The notes beneath the pieces were generated by a model. That model saw only the letters and a list, made by a program, of their open reading frames with translations, was not told the DNA's origin and ran no database searches. From positions 6,572,001 through 6,636,000 of the forward strand of contig JBBPUQ010000001.1 of the NCBI GenBank assembly GCA_038501195.1: 64,000 nucleotides of DNA, written 5' to 3'. Positions 10,663-23,607 of the stretch are shown piece by piece. The position numbers were made by a program, and so were the translations under genes. Position 1 is the first letter of the stretch; each line of letters begins with the position of its first letter. This stretch comes from Nemania diffusa (lineage: Eukaryota; Ascomycota; Sordariomycetes; Xylariales; Xylariaceae).

Positions 10663-13267
10663 TCAAGCGCTTAACGCTAGACAGGCATCGACCGCAAGAC
10701 CAACTCTGTAATAATGTTAATAGGCTGAAAATTATACAGAAATTCGCACACGCTACTCACCTTCCTTCCTTTTGGTGTACCACATCACTAATGATTTCCC
10801 GATCTAAGTCTGGGAACATGCCCGCCAAGGTTTCCACGACGTTGTTGTGCTCCGCTCGCTGTAACCTATATGCTTCGGCTGCCTCGGCACTTGCTTGCCT
10901 CGCGGCGGCGTCCTGGGCTGATAGCTGCTGTCGTACGGCGATTGGCGGGACTTGAGCGTCAGGGTTTGGCCGTGTGCTTGGCCGTGTGCCTGGTCGCGAA
11001 ACTGTCGGATTCGGCTGCGGAGTATGAGACGGTGTGCTGGGGCCCGCGGGACTAGGTTCGTCGGAGAATATCCTGCCGATCGAAGACAACGGCTTCTGAA
11101 TGGTGCGGAGTAATCCAGCAATGGCCGGGGCATCGTCGCCTGAGTCTTGGTCGTCGCGAGAAGTGGATCGCCGGGGCGTTCTCGAGCCATCTTGCTCAAA
11201 AGATGGCCGTGTTGATGATGACTCTCTTGGGTGCAGCCTGTCCTTTTCCGAAAAAGTGACGGGTGACCGACTGGCCGACTCCTCGACACGGTGCTTCTCA
11301 GCGATGGCGGAGACAGCTGCCTCGACATTTTGCTCGAAGTCCTCGTCTGATATCGTTAAAGTGGTGCGGTCCATATTTTCGATGAACTGCACAGCACCCA
11401 TCTATAAATACGGAGTAAGACACAAGTTCCCAAAAAGTGCGACTGATTAGTTCTTACCAGAGAGGAAAGATAATAGCCGGCCTCGCCACCCAGCTTCTCT
11501 TGGTTGCGAAAGCGTAGAATATACTGAACATTGGAGACTAGATGTTCCGGATTGGCTCGGAGTACAACATATATGAGGAGAGGCATGAAACTATCAGCCG
11601 ACGAGTCCGATTTGTTATGCTTCAGAAGACCTAAATGTGTAAGCCGTTACGATGAACATGCTATTAAATGCACCTCACAACACGTACCAAATATGACTTT
11701 GCAACAATTGAGCACGCAGATAATCTTATCGCGAGGTGCTCTGTACGTCCTGATCTTCAAGAGTTCTGCTCTTGTTAGCATTGGTTGCCATACCTTTGTG
11801 CTCTTCACATTTATTATGAGACTGACCTTGCTGGGCTAGAGCGAGGAACTTCTTCCCGCTGTCCATGACGGCTGGTATATCCAAATGCTCTTCTCTGACC
11901 CATCCATAAATGCTGATTTTCTGTGCCAAGATGTCGTCTCTCTCAACATCTTCTTGATGCTGTCCCTTTCGGCCTGGGCCCATCGGCGGGTCCCCGCCGC
12001 GCTTTTTTGGCTTTGCGCCAGGAATAGGCTGTGGCGCGGGAATAGTGGGCGAAAAGGTCTGCGTGTAGAGCCTGTTCATGACGAGTTTCTCCATGCCTTC
12101 GCGAGCATTGTCAAATTCAGCATCTGACACTTCCCTCCAAACCTCGCATTGGGCCATTTTATTGGCGATGAAGGCGAGAAAGTCGCTAATAATCTTGACC
12201 TGCTCGTGGACCATCCACTGCCGCTTCCCAAACTCGCCTAAGAAGGACTTTAGGTATCGTGCCACAGGGTCCGCCTTTTTGTGCTTCAACTGATCCAAGA
12301 AACGGTGGAAGTCGAAGGGCAAAGCGGGTTCGGGTTCAGGCTCAGGCGGCGGCGGGCGATGGAGCGTCGTCGTAGACGAGACGGGGGACTCTGTAGCGAT
12401 TAACCTGTCATCTGAATGACCATCCTTTGGCGGTACGGGAGGACCGTGGTCATGGGCGCGGAGTTTCCCCTGGGAGCGCGCGCTTGTCGGCGAAGAGTTT
12501 GAAAGCCGCAGACCTTGTATTTCCTGAAGCTGTTGTGCGATACTCGGAGCCAGGGGCTCAAGACTGGATTTTCTCGGAGGGTGCGGCAGCGGAGGACTGG
12601 CTAGATGAGGCGAGGTGATCTCGAGCCTTGGACTCATGACCTCCTCAACGCCGGGCCCACCGCCATCTTCTGGGAATTGTTCCATGATACTCTGGATCTC
12701 GGAGCGCGAGGCGCCCTCCCGCTCGTCCTCGCTAGCAAAACGGGTTTCATCATAGCCGGCGTCGGATGGGGTCGGCGAAGACCCCGAGCTCTGTCCCTTG
12801 GATCTGTGTGCTGAGCTTGTTCTCGACGGGGCCTGGGAGCTCGTGGGTGTTGGGGGTGTTGGGTCGACGTAAGGGCTCGTATTAATGGTCAGGTATTGTG
12901 GTTTCGTAGGCTTCAAAGTAGCCACGGAGGATTCCATAGCCTCGGCGGGGACATCAGTCTCATTTGGACGGTCGTTCTCGATAGAGTTTTGTGTTTTAGG
13001 GGTAGATTCGGGTGGACTGTGCTCTGCCGAAGGTGTTGTGTCGAGCCCGAGCAGGTCTTTCCGGCCATTTTCGCCATTTGACTCGAGCGCCTTCGCTACA
13101 GTGTCGAGCAGAGACGGGTCGGACGCAGAGGTGATAGCAATAGGAGGCGCATTCTCTGGCAAGTCCTCTTCCAATAACTTGGGAGAGCTCATCGCTGTGG
13201 CATGGCTAGAAGAGGTAGCGATGTGGCTCGTCGACGGCTCGTAGAGCGGCTGCTCAGGAGGAGGCAT
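10663..13267 (-). CDS. vps9: Vps9-type guanine nucleotide exchange factor (Rab5/Vps21 GEF) with C-terminal CUE domain
   Basis: Activator of Rab5-class GTPases in endosomal and vacuolar trafficking. Minus-strand exons: 13267-11827, 11765-11688, 11630-11458, 11401-10761 and 10705-10663, giving 791 residues with every junction in phase. The first 300 or so residues are disordered Ser/Pro-rich. Next comes the helical bundle (DFHRFLDQLKHKKADPVARYL onward), then the Vps9 catalytic domain spliced from exons 1-3, with APRDKIICVLNCCKVIF and the SADSFMPLLIYVVLRANPE block. A second disordered linker leads to a CUE ubiquitin-binding domain (LAGMFPDLDREIISDVV). Reading straight through exon 4 stops in the middle of the CUE domain; the 43-base exon 5 completes it with VGLAVDACLALSA. 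The alternative stop at 10757 would give a truncated CUE. Homology of the Vps9 core is clear. Confidence 0.9.
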
Positions 13268-15114
13268 GCATAGGACGTGGGCACCTCTCCCTTCTCAGTC
13301 GCTGCTGTTCCCTAAGTTGGCTAAGAATGAGGAGAGAAAAGGGGTGTGAGAAGGAGGGAGATGGATAGTAGATTCGAACGGTTGCGAAGTGTATTGTATT
13401 AGGTTAGGAGGTGGCCGATAGGAGCTAGGCAAATCCCCAAAGCGTATAGGGTCGATAGTAGACGACGACGGCGAGAGTTTAAATGGCTGTTATCGTTATC
13501 GGCATTGGTGGCCTGCAGGGTACATGTAAGTATCGAAGTCGGTACTCTGTACCGAGGAAGATATGTATGTATGTACGTTATTGTAAGTAGGTAGGTTGTA
13601 TTAACAACGTATAGCACTCGCTGCACAATGTGGTTTAAGCACAAGATAAGACCCTGAACTTATGCGAGCCATATTTACCCCTCCATTGCGAGATGGTTTA
13701 GCTCAAGCCGAATACGCGCCCTATCCAACGGAGGCTCTATCTACCTAATCTGTACTTAGACTAGGTAGATACGTAACGGGTGTTACTCTGCACTCGTGGT
13801 ATATCTAAGTACCTTCGGTAGTAAAAAAGTGGATATAGTACGTCAGGCTGGCTCTACAACAGGTAGCGGCGTATCTCTTGTGATCATGTCATACAACATA
13901 TTGCTATTGGAAATGTTGCATGATAATTACCCTAGGCTTTTCAAGGATGATGTTGAGAGACTACACCATTTGATACCATTTGTCGTTTACTATCTTGTAC
14001 TTCTCTACTGTATTAACAAGTTCCTGCTGTACCTATCTTGTGAGACGGGAATGACGAAAAACTAGAGAAAAATCAACATATTAGCGATCGCGTTAAGACT
14101 TTATTAAAAACTGGTTAATACAATAGTGATTAATCTGTTATGTTAGGTAATTATTCAATTTGTTCTCCACCAAGGATTGTGGATATACACTTGATAGACT
14201 TTACTCAGCTTGTTATTTCAATGTTATTTGGCTTTCGGATTCGAGTTTATGTAATTTTGTTTAAGATAACACTGGAATTTTAGGTATGTAAGTTGGTTGA
14301 ATCTTGGTGTTGGTCGCGTGAGTTTTAGATTTCCTGGTTGATGGTAGGTTCGTCTTCCTTACAAGATATTTATAGTCGCATACTCTGTCTTGTATATACT
14401 GTATAGACTTTTCTCTCATTTGAGCTCTTGAACAAAATCGAGTGCAGGTTTATCTGAGAGGGGCTGCTGGTTTAGTATGTAAGTACCTACGTATTCTGTA
14501 CATATACCCCTGCTACTGTACGAGTGACAGGATCTAAGAAGGCATGGGTTAGACTGCTAAGCTAGGCACGCAAGAGGCAATTCCCCGGGTGATCCATGCA
14601 AGCCATGACGGGCAATCCTGTACTACGTATGCACTGTATCAAGTGATGGACACCGTATTTACACTGTACAAGTCTAGGCAGCGAGATATCTCATCATTGC
14701 GATGATTTGTAGCCCAAGTATGGACAGTACGGTCGGGGTGCTTTCTTTCACCTACCGGATCCCATCAACGCGAGAACTTGTCTATACTCATCGAACAAAC
14801 TGGTCCCTGACTTGGGGATGTCACTCGTTTATCGTCAAACGGTTCAATCGCTATAATCTCGTAAAGAAGGCATATTTCCGAAGTTACCGAGGCTGCCGAA
14901 GCTACCGAAGCTAGCGAAACAGTAAATAACACAAACGACGACTACTCCTCGATTTTCTCGCGACCGCCGTTTTTGGTCTACTTTTCGCGCCGTCGAGATC
15001 AGTCGCCTGCTGAGGCATTCCATCGCCTAGGCTTGCCGATTTACCTTGCGCATCGGCGATGTTGTCGCAACAGCCGCTCTGCGGTATGATAAAAACACCC
15101 TTTTAATACGCGTT
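13268..15114. other. intergenic region between divergent genes
   Basis: 1.85 kb between the vps9 start (minus) and the flippase start (plus), so it contains both promoters. 13.9-14.4 kb is AT-rich. A 9-base tandem repeat (ccgaagcta-like, three imperfect copies) sits at about 14884-14911, in the probable 5' leader of the flippase. No gene recognised; an 89-codon frame at 13796 starts with GTG and looks spurious. Confidence 0.5.
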
Positions 15115-18100
15115 ATGTCTCCAACAGGCCAAGACTCTGGCCATGGCATAGAAACAGAAAGTGTAGGCGCTCGCCGCACATGGAGGAAGTCGTCGCGTAG
15201 ACGATATCGTTTTCTAAAAGAGAGGGCGTATCACCATGCCACCCGCATGTACCGATCTTATTTTCTCGAGGCTGTACTTCGACAAAAGCCTCTCAAACCA
15301 TCTAAAGATGGTCGCCATGTCCCCCTGCGGCTCGACGGCCGTGGCCAGCCTCTCATCGACGAGAGACGCGGCCACTCGTATATATCGAACACCATTCGCA
15401 CGTCCCGTTATACTGTCTACGACTTTGTACCGAAGCAACTAATTTTTCAGTTTACGAGATTGTCCAACGCCTACTTCCTCGCCATCGGTATTCCTCAGAC
15501 CATTCCAGGCCTAAGCACCACCGGAAGCTACACTACCATTGTCCCCTTGCTATTCTTCGTCCTCCTGACTATACTGAAAGAGGGCTACGACGACTATAAG
15601 CGACACCGCCTGGATAAACTTGAAAATGCAAATGTTACCACCGTCTTGAGGTCGGCCGCGTCGGAAGTGGTAGTCAGTACCTCGAAATGGCCATGGTTTA
15701 ATAAAAAGTCCCGAACCAAAACATACGACACTGATCCCAGTATTGATGACAAGGATGGCGACTATAGCTGGGCCCAGGTGGAATGGAGCGATGTCAGGGT
15801 GGGTGATATCGTCAAACTTCAACGTGATGAGGAGGTCCCTGCCGATATTATTCTCCTCCATGCGACCGGTGAGAATGGTATAGCATATATCGACACTATG
15901 GACCTCGATGGCGAAACCAACCTCAAGAGTAGGGAAACACTTCGCGACTTCAAGGACTGCGATACGATAGCCGGACTTCAGTTGACCGTCGCCGAATTTG
16001 TTGTCGAGGATCCCAACCCAGACCTGTATCATTTTGATGGCCGGGTTACAATAAATGACAAAACGCTCCCTCTCACTTCCAATGAAGTTATTTATCGTGG
16101 GAGTACTATCAGGAATACGAGCTGCGTCACTGGCATTGTTATCAATACGGGAGAAGAGTGTAAGATTCGCATGAACGCAAATCAGCATCCAGAGGCAAAA
16201 AAACCGGCCCTTGAAGCTATGGCGAACAAAATAGTACTCACCCTTGTTTTTTATGTCATCGTTCTTACTGCCGGCTGTTCTGCTGGTTATGTCATGTGGC
16301 GGTGGGCAACGGAACGCCATTCATGGTACATCTCGGACGCTACAGTTGGGCTTAAGGAGATCATTATCGGCTATGCGATTCAGTACAATAACATCGTTCC
16401 ACTGTCACTTTATGTGACCCTCGAGTTAACAAGAATCGGTCAGCTGCTCTTATTGAATGGCGACATAGAGATGTACGACGAAGCAACCGATACGCCAGCT
16501 CGCTGTAACACCAACACTATCCTTGAGAACCTTGGGCAGGTTAGCTACGTGTTCTCCGACAAAACTGGCACATTGACAGACAACATTATGAAATTTCGAA
16601 AACTGAGCATCGCCGGAACCTCGTGGCTTCACGAAGTGGATCTCGCTGAAGCTCAGGAGGCAAAGTTACAGAAGGAGCAATCAGTCGCAACTCATGCGCT
16701 TTCACCAAGCAAGTCTCAGGAGACTGCTAGTGCCCTCTATGAAGATATTGAGCTGTTCTCACTCACTTCCCCGAGAACGGCCGTCTTTCCGACGAGGAGA
16801 CGATCTTCGCAATGGAGGTCTACTGGTCGGCCTGGTAATGCGCAGCCAGATGTTACTACCTCAGACCTCTTGGAGTATATCAGGCTCCGCCCTGCTTCGT
16901 ATTTCGCAACACGAGCCAAAGACTATATACTATGTCTGGCGCTGTGCCATACTTGTCTTCCAGAAATGAAGGATGGACAGCTTGAATATCAATCCTCATC
17001 ACCCGACGAATTGGCTCTTGTGCAAGCAGCTCGCGAACTTGGATATTTAGTAACTCACCGCTCTTCTGAGTCTATAACGCTCCGTGTCAGTTCAGAAGAT
17101 GGAAATGAGAGAGTTGATACCTACCAGATCCTAGATGTTATCGAATTCAGTAGCAAGCGAAAGCGCATGTCTATCATCGTGCGTTACCCCGATGGGCGAA
17201 TATGTCTCATATGCAAGGGGGCTGATTCGGCAATCATGCCGAGGTTGAAGCTAGCCGAACTAGCTAAAGAAAAGGCTACGGAGGTGCGCAAAAGTGCTGA
17301 TCTCGATCGCGAGATGGCGCGTCGAAGTGAGCAGCTAGAAGTTCGTAATAGTTTTGGCGGACGTCCAAGCTTCACTTTGCGCCGTAGTTTTGCAGCAAAT
17401 CGAGACAGTCTTGATGCGATCCACCTAGCTAAGCGGCCGAATCTTGAGCGGAGCAGGTCAGTAGAGCCCTCAAAATCACGATCGTCGGTCGACAAAGGCC
17501 GGCCCTCGCTCAATATCCGCACCACCTCGTTAGATGTAACGAAAACACTGACAAAGCCGAGCCCCTTGACCCCCGTAATGCCCGCCCAAAACAAGTTCAG
17601 CTTCCTCGAGGGTACCTCTATAATGGATGAGGCTACCGTCTTTAATAGGTGTTTTAGGCATCTCGACGAGTTTGCCACAGAAGGGCTCCGCACACTTCTT
17701 GTTGCTCGCAGATTCATCACCGAAGCGGAGTATTTGGCCTGGAAGGAAGTTTATCATAACGCAACAACTAGTCTAGTAGACCGCCAGGACAAGATCGAGG
17801 ATGCGGGCGAACAAATCGAGCAGACACTGGATCTTGTTGGAGCAACGGCGATCGAAGACAAGCTTCAAGTCGGTGTGCCTGAAACCATCGACAAGCTCCG
17901 GCGTGCTAACATTAAAATCTGGATGTTGACGGGCGATAAGCGTGAGACTGCTATCAATATTGCGCACTCGGCACGAATCTGCCGCCCAGGCTCTGACATT
18001 TTCATCCTCGATTCCTCAAAGGGTGACTTGGAGGGCCAGATCCGTGACGCTACAGAAGATATACGGAGCGGGACCGTTCATAGTGTTGTCGTTATTGACG

Positions 18101-19369
18101 GGCAAACGCTTGCTGCCGTAGAGAGATCCCCACTCCTTATCGATCTTTTCTACACCCTTATTCCCACAGTCGACTCAGTCATATGTTGTCGCGCATCGCC
18201 AGCCCAGAAATCGACGATTGTCAAAGCGATCCGACAGCGAGTCCCCAAAGCCCTAACACTAGCTATTGGGGATGGCGCGAACGACCTAGCTATGATTTCA
18301 GCCTCTCACGTAGGGGTAGGGATATCCGGTAAAGAAGGATTACAAGCTGCTCGTGTCGCCGACTATGCGATTGCACAGTTTCGCTTCTTGCAACGGCTTC
18401 TTCTCGTCCACGGCCGCTGGAACTATGTCAGGACAGGAAAATTCATCTTGGCGACGTTCTGGAAAGAGATGTTCTTCTACCTACCCACGGCCATGTATCA
18501 GATGTATAATGGGTATACAGGTACGAGTCTATACGAGAGCTACAGCTTAACGGTTCTCAACATTTTATTCACAAGCTTATGTGTTCTCTCCATCGGTATC
18601 TGGGAGCAGGATCTGCGTGCGGAAACCCTGCTTGCCGTTCCCGAATTATATGTGCACGGTCAGCGAAATCGTGAACTGAATTTCCCTCGATTTATAAGTT
18701 GGATAACTGGGGCGGTAATTGATGGCACGCTGGTATGGGTGCTGATTTGGCTTGGATATAACGTATTTGGCCGGCCTCGTGACGATGGTCTCTTTGCTTT
18801 TGGTGACCTTGCGTTTTCTATCGGCATATTGTGGACCAATTGGAAACTCTTGTAAGTCTTCTCGAGCTTAGAATTGTGAGAACAGCCGCTAATGCCCATC
18901 TAGCATCATGGAAACACATTACAAGTCAGCAATTGTTCTTGGCGCATTTGGCATCACTGTCTCTGGTTGGTGGGCCTGGCAAGCTTTCCTCTCAGGTATC
19001 TACCCTAAACAGCCAAGTCCGTATGCTGGCCGAGGCGCATTCGTGAACACGTTCGGCAAAGATACCCTATGGTGGTCATTGCTTTTCGGTGTTCTACTCG
19101 TCCTTATCGGTCTAAACATTGCATTCAAGTTCGCCAAGCGAAACCTCATAGTGTACGGGTTTTGGAACTGGCCGCCGTGGCGAAGACGAAACTCGGATGA
19201 CGGTACGGAAAACTGCGAAAATTGGGACCGCCAGCTCTGGCAGGAGCTAGAGCAGGACCCGGTGATTCGAGAGCACATGCGACAGGTCCTATTGGACGAA
19301 CAAGCGGGCCGTCCCGGTACTGTGGAAGAGGAGGGCGATGAAGCGACGGGCTTGGACCATGCCGTTTGA
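15115..19369 (+). CDS. P4-ATPase phospholipid flippase, Dnf3-like
   Basis: Lipid-translocating P-type ATPase that moves phospholipids to the cytosolic leaflet in Golgi, endosome or plasma membrane. Exons 15115-18851 and 18904-19369 (52-base intron, phase 2), 1,400 residues. ATG 15115 is the first Met codon in the frame; upstream codons have no ATG. Seen: the N-terminal SRYTVYDFVPKQLIFQF motif leading into TM1-2; the actuator motif DLDGETNLK with Glu267; the phosphorylation motif DKTGT with Asp482; LTGDKRETA; and GDGANDLAMI at 1052-1061. The nucleotide domain carries a Ser/Arg-rich insertion (about residues 720-830) that may be regulatory. The C-terminus holds the last four membrane helices and an acidic tail. 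The P4 assignment is firm. The Dnf3 subtype rests on recalled similarity of the PGLSTTGSYTTIVPLLFF region and EGYDDYKRHRLD. Confidence 0.92.
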
Positions 19370-19821
19370 AGCATATAGAGCAGCAGCAGCATTTACAATG
19401 GCGTTTGGGTACACATGATTACGAGCACGCAGTGCATTTTAAGAGGACACGATATAGGTTTTCTTCTTATTCTTTCTACTTCTTGGTTATTGTTTCGATT
19501 ACCATACTTCGATTGAGTATTACGCTGATACCCACTGCATATCATACCATACTTACCAACTTATCAATGCTTTTAGATATAGACTACTTTAGGTTTTGTA
19601 CATAATCTTATTATTAGTTTTGGATATCCCGAGATCGTCATTTTAGATCTCGGAGTTCGATATTGATACTTGACTCTATTCTCAACTGAGCAGTCCTTAA
19701 TCCATAGTATTCAAGACATTTTGCACAGGACATCTCTAATGAACCAAAACTCCAGCATATCTCATTCCCCTATGTAAATCTAAGGCATCCCCTTGCCCCG
19801 GCTCTACCAACCCACCCCTAC
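19370..19821. other. 3' flank, nothing recognised
   Basis: About 450 AT-rich bases after the flippase stop. Likely 3' UTR and spacer; no gene or repeat seen. Confidence 0.5.
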
Positions 19822-20067
19822 CTAGTCGTAAACTACATCCGCACCAAGCAGCAACATAGCGAACACGAGCGCCGGCTTCTCGGCCTCGAGGATCCCCTCC
19901 GCGAGCGCGCGCCGCACGCTCGCCGCCACCCGCGCCATCTCCGCGTCCGTGCGCACCGCCATGCACTTGCAGCGCCTCGCATCGTGCGTCACGCGCGCGG
20001 GGATCAGGCTCGAGCTTAGGGTTGCGGTGCAGCCTGTGTCTGGGCGGCGGAGAATGGGGCGGGACAT
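19822..20067 (-). CDS. possible small protein, 81 residues
   Basis: Short frame with a true ATG at 20067 (context aaaATGTC) and stop at 19822. Its codons are markedly GC-rich at third positions (runs of GCC, CGC, GTG), unlike the AT-rich flanks, which is the main reason to think it is coding. The product is basic at the N-terminus with a Cys-x-Cys near residue 33, followed by an amphipathic Ala/Arg/Glu-rich helix and a hydrophobic end (ALVFAMLLLGADVV). No family recognised. It could equally be a GC-rich non-coding patch; needs transcript or homologue support. Confidence 0.4.
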   Translation of the reverse strand: MSRPILRRPDTGCTATLSSSLIPARVTHDARRCKCMAVRTDAEMARVAASVRRALAEGILEAEKPALVFAMLLLGADVVYD

Positions 20068-21123
20068 TTTGGATGGGTTTGCGTACGTACCTGAATATGC
20101 GTAGATTATGTACTTTAGTGTAGATGGGTAGATGGGCAGATGGTTATATCGTTGTGTTGCTGTCTGGTTTGGAGATTGGGATGGTGGTGTGATGGGTGGT
20201 GAGTTGGGCGAGGGAGAGGGCTTTTATGCTTGCGACTGGGTTTCTTGCCTCTGTTCGTGTACTATGCGAGACATTGTTGGGAACAATGGCTTTGATCTTG
20301 TGTGTAGCGGGTGTGTTGGATTGGTCTTGTTGCTTGAAAGAAAACTTTATTAGGTTGCTGAAGGGCTGAGGATAATCTAATCTTGAAACAATGGACTTCT
20401 TCTAGTAGAATTCTAGTAGAGATTGCCTAAGAGATTGTTACTGTTTTTTCTTTGTCGTCTTGTCTACAGCATATCATAGGTCATGCACACTCTAGAGTCT
20501 AGTCTACTAGATTGCACTTGTATTGCGGAGTGTAAGTCTTTTCGGCTCGCTTTCATAGGTATTGAATCGATAGTAGTAAAGCCTCTCTAGCTAGCCTAAA
20601 AGTGCCTCTCTAGCTAGAAAAAAAGTACGAACTTAGTAGCAATTTAATGCTTGAGACGCGGTGTCTCATTTCAAGACTTAATACGAAATGTTAAATTGTT
20701 GTATTAAAGCCTCGCTGCTCGGGAGGCTCGGCTCGAACGGCATTTCTCGGCCAGTCTGCCTCGTATTAGTAGATATGTTGTCAAGGGCTTGGTTGCACTG
20801 GATAAAGTAGACGACGTCAAACGTGCATTTCTGACTGGAAGCCACACATTTAAGTGCCTGCGCCCCGATCTTCCACTATAATCTCTGCAGATATAAATGC
20901 GTACTTTTCGTCTGCCTTACCAGTTACTGATTGGTTCTGCTGACCTTTCTTATGAATATTGGCCGACGTTAAAGATACCGTTGGAAAATATAGAAATTAT
21001 ATAATTCCCGTTATTACATTTTGATCCTCTAGCTTACTGTCACGCGGCCAAGACTGCCCTATAAAATAAGCCCTTGTCACACTTACGCACGGGTTCGAGA
21101 TCAACGATCGCTGCTTATCCAAC
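20068..21123. other. intergenic region with small repeats
   Basis: About 1 kb without a gene. Two exact copies of GCCTCTCTAGCTAG lie at 20581-20594 and 20604-20617, and several short CTAGTAGA-type inverted motifs lie at 20395-20520. These could be relics of a small repeat element, but I cannot define its ends. The last 100 bases lead into the HET gene. Confidence 0.4.
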
Positions 21124-23607
21124 ATGGAGTTCCCATCTTCCTACCAAACACTCACAGAAGAAGTCATAGAGGCGCGAACCTTAGATATATTGTCGCAACA
21201 GCCTGAGGGCCACGTTTTCACTCCCACCATACAGCAATTGTATAGCAATCTTGCTCTGCCCTCTTCGCAGCCCTCAATTCGACTCCTTCATCTCCATCTT
21301 GCCCAAGACGGAGAGGACTCTCCGCTGGTAGGGGAGCTTAGTGTGGTCAACATTCAAGATCACCCTAAGTTTAGCACGTTATCTTATACATGGGGTTCGA
21401 CTACCTCACCTAATCTGAAGCTTACGATTACGCCAGATAACGCCGAATTTGACATTACTCCCAACTGCTACAAAGCCTTGAAACAAATTCGGAAGCTCTT
21501 TGGCGCTGTGACAATCTGGGTGGACTCAATATGTATCAACCAAGCAAATGAAGACGAAAAGGCGACTCAGATTGCATTGATGCAAGATATATATGCTTTG
21601 GGGCATATATGCTATGTCTGGCTCGGAGAAGGCGATGAGACGTCAAAGTCGGCCATGGAACACCTGAAGTTCCGAGCAAGGTCCCGAGGTAGACTTCCCA
21701 TTACATACTTGATGGCCAACGATCTAAATGAACGAGATATAGAATGGAGAAAGTTCAAGAGGAATTGGTGGCATGATATGATATGTGAGGGCTCGAATTT
21801 TCCTCATATATGTCCATAGTCTGCAGAGTATACTCAAGCTAACGCGGTAATTGCGGCAGATCGACTAAAAAGCAAGCACATCAAGTACTTCTCAAGATTA
21901 AAGAGCTTATCAAGTCAAGAGGACTTCAGTCGTATCTGCGGCCTTTTTCAAAGTTCATGGTCTAATCGCATATGGACATTCCAGGAGATCATATTGTCAA
22001 GACATCCGGTGCTCATATGTGGGGACAAGACGCTTGAATGGGAAGATCTGATAGGCGCCCTTTGGCTCTCCGGTGGTTATAATATTGGAGAGGCATTCAA
22101 TAACTGGCATTCTATGATGCAGATATGGCTCGAATTTCCGCGAAATATTGATGAATCTAGACGACGGCAGGCTTCGGTACGAGATCTACTCGAAGCTGAG
22201 TTCGAATTCTTTTCATCACTTGTATTGCGTTTAGCTTTGCTACAACTCACACAAGCGCTTGTTGGTGTCATCTTACCGTTGGTAACTGGCATAGTCGTAG
22301 GTTCTTTAGTTACGACAGCCCTCGATACAACTGGTCCTAAAAAAGGTATATGGATGGCAGTGGTAGTTATCTCTTTGATTTTCATCATCACATACAGCAT
22401 ATCAGTGAGTTGGAGATATTTTGGATTCATATTTTTCGGCGTTGGAGGCACGCGTTGGAACGGGTGGCCGAGGAGTACTCCCGCTGGTGGTGATAGCCCC
22501 ACGAATCTCCTATATGGAATATGGTTTGCACTGCGCAAACGTGCCTGTTCCGAACCATGTGACAAATCCTTCGGTCTTTCAGGTATCCTCAAGCAGAGCG
22601 GCGCGAACCTTTCAACCCTTGCTCACTCTCAATCCCTCAGGGAGATATATGAGAGTCTTATGGGTAGTCTTGTGGGCTGGAACTACGAAGCTGTTACTCT
22701 AATTGCTGATGCCGGGATTCAAAACCTCGAACAGACGGGCTGGCCATCTTGGCTTCCAAATTGGACACTACCGGAGGAAAACACCTGGCTACTGAAACAA
22801 GTCCGCTCTGAAAATGGTTACTATACTAGAGGTCAGAGACAGAGAATAACCAGTCCTATCGACATTATCTCACACAATAGCATGAGACTCAGAGGTTATT
22901 CTAAGGGTACGATCGCCTCTGACTATCGATTTGTAGCGATCACAAACGACGCAACTCATGCCCAAAAGTTGGAAAATCTCCTGAAGATGAAAAGATGGAT
23001 CCTATATAATATAGGAACTTCGAACATCAATGTTGCGAAGGTGGTTCTAACACCATTTTACTATTCTCAGGGGGTGCAACCAACCTACGGATCCTTGATG
23101 CGCTATATCCGAACATCACTTTTTTGTATTTTAGAAGGTCTTGTACGAGACACACGTCCGACACAAGATGCGCCATCCACAGTCCGCAAGAGGGGAAGGA
23201 AAACACAAGAATGGGAAGCGCCATACGACTTGGAGGATCACGAGCAAGAGCTAACCGCATTCCTTGCTTTATTTGCTATAATTATTAGACGCTACCAGTC
23301 GGACAACGTATTTCTAAGGAAGGTTCAAAATAAATCTGCTGCCTATAAGTATTTTGTTCGAATCGTTAACAAAATGGTAACAGAAAAGCGGTGTCTTTTT
23401 AAGCTTTCATCTGGATTATTGGGTACAGGCCGGTCGGAGGTCTCAGTAGGCGACGAAGTGTTCTTATTTCCTGGTGTTTGTGCACCAATGGCTGTAAGAC
23501 AAGGTGGAAAAGAGGGAAGGATTGTTATAGGCCCCGTATGCGCACCCTCCGTGATGCATGGGAAAAATATGCACAGGCAAGAACAAACAGAGGTCATATT
23601 AATATAA
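21124..23607 (+). CDS. HET-domain protein with two predicted transmembrane helices
   Basis: Heterokaryon-incompatibility (HET, TIR-like) protein. Exons 21124-21784 and 21860-23607 (75-base intron with GCTAAC branch point and GCGGCAG acceptor), 802 residues. HET motifs are in order: FSTLSYTWGS near residue 83, IWVDSICINQANEDEKATQI, VYVWLGEGD-like CYVWLGEGD, then after the splice SNRIWTFQEIILSRHPVLICG. Directly after the HET core come two hydrophobic segments (about residues 340-370 and 380-415: VILPLVTGIVVGSLVTTAL and WMAVVVISLIFIITYSISVS). The usual post-HET region follows (CDKSFGLSGILK; WPSWLPNWTLP). A Trp-rich FKRNWWHDMI stretch precedes the intron. Known HET proteins trigger cell death on non-self contact; that role is inferred here from the domain. 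The acceptor choice is the only uncertain point; a 35-base alternative intron is too short to be likely. Confidence 0.85.

Noticed and set aside
13796..14065. 89-codon frame in the vps9/flippase spacer
   Set aside because: Starts with GTG, sits in AT-rich DNA and has no similarity I recognise.
20581..20617. Two 14-base direct repeats as a transposon footprint
   Set aside because: Too short and without inverted ends or target-site duplication; kept only as a note in the spacer entry.
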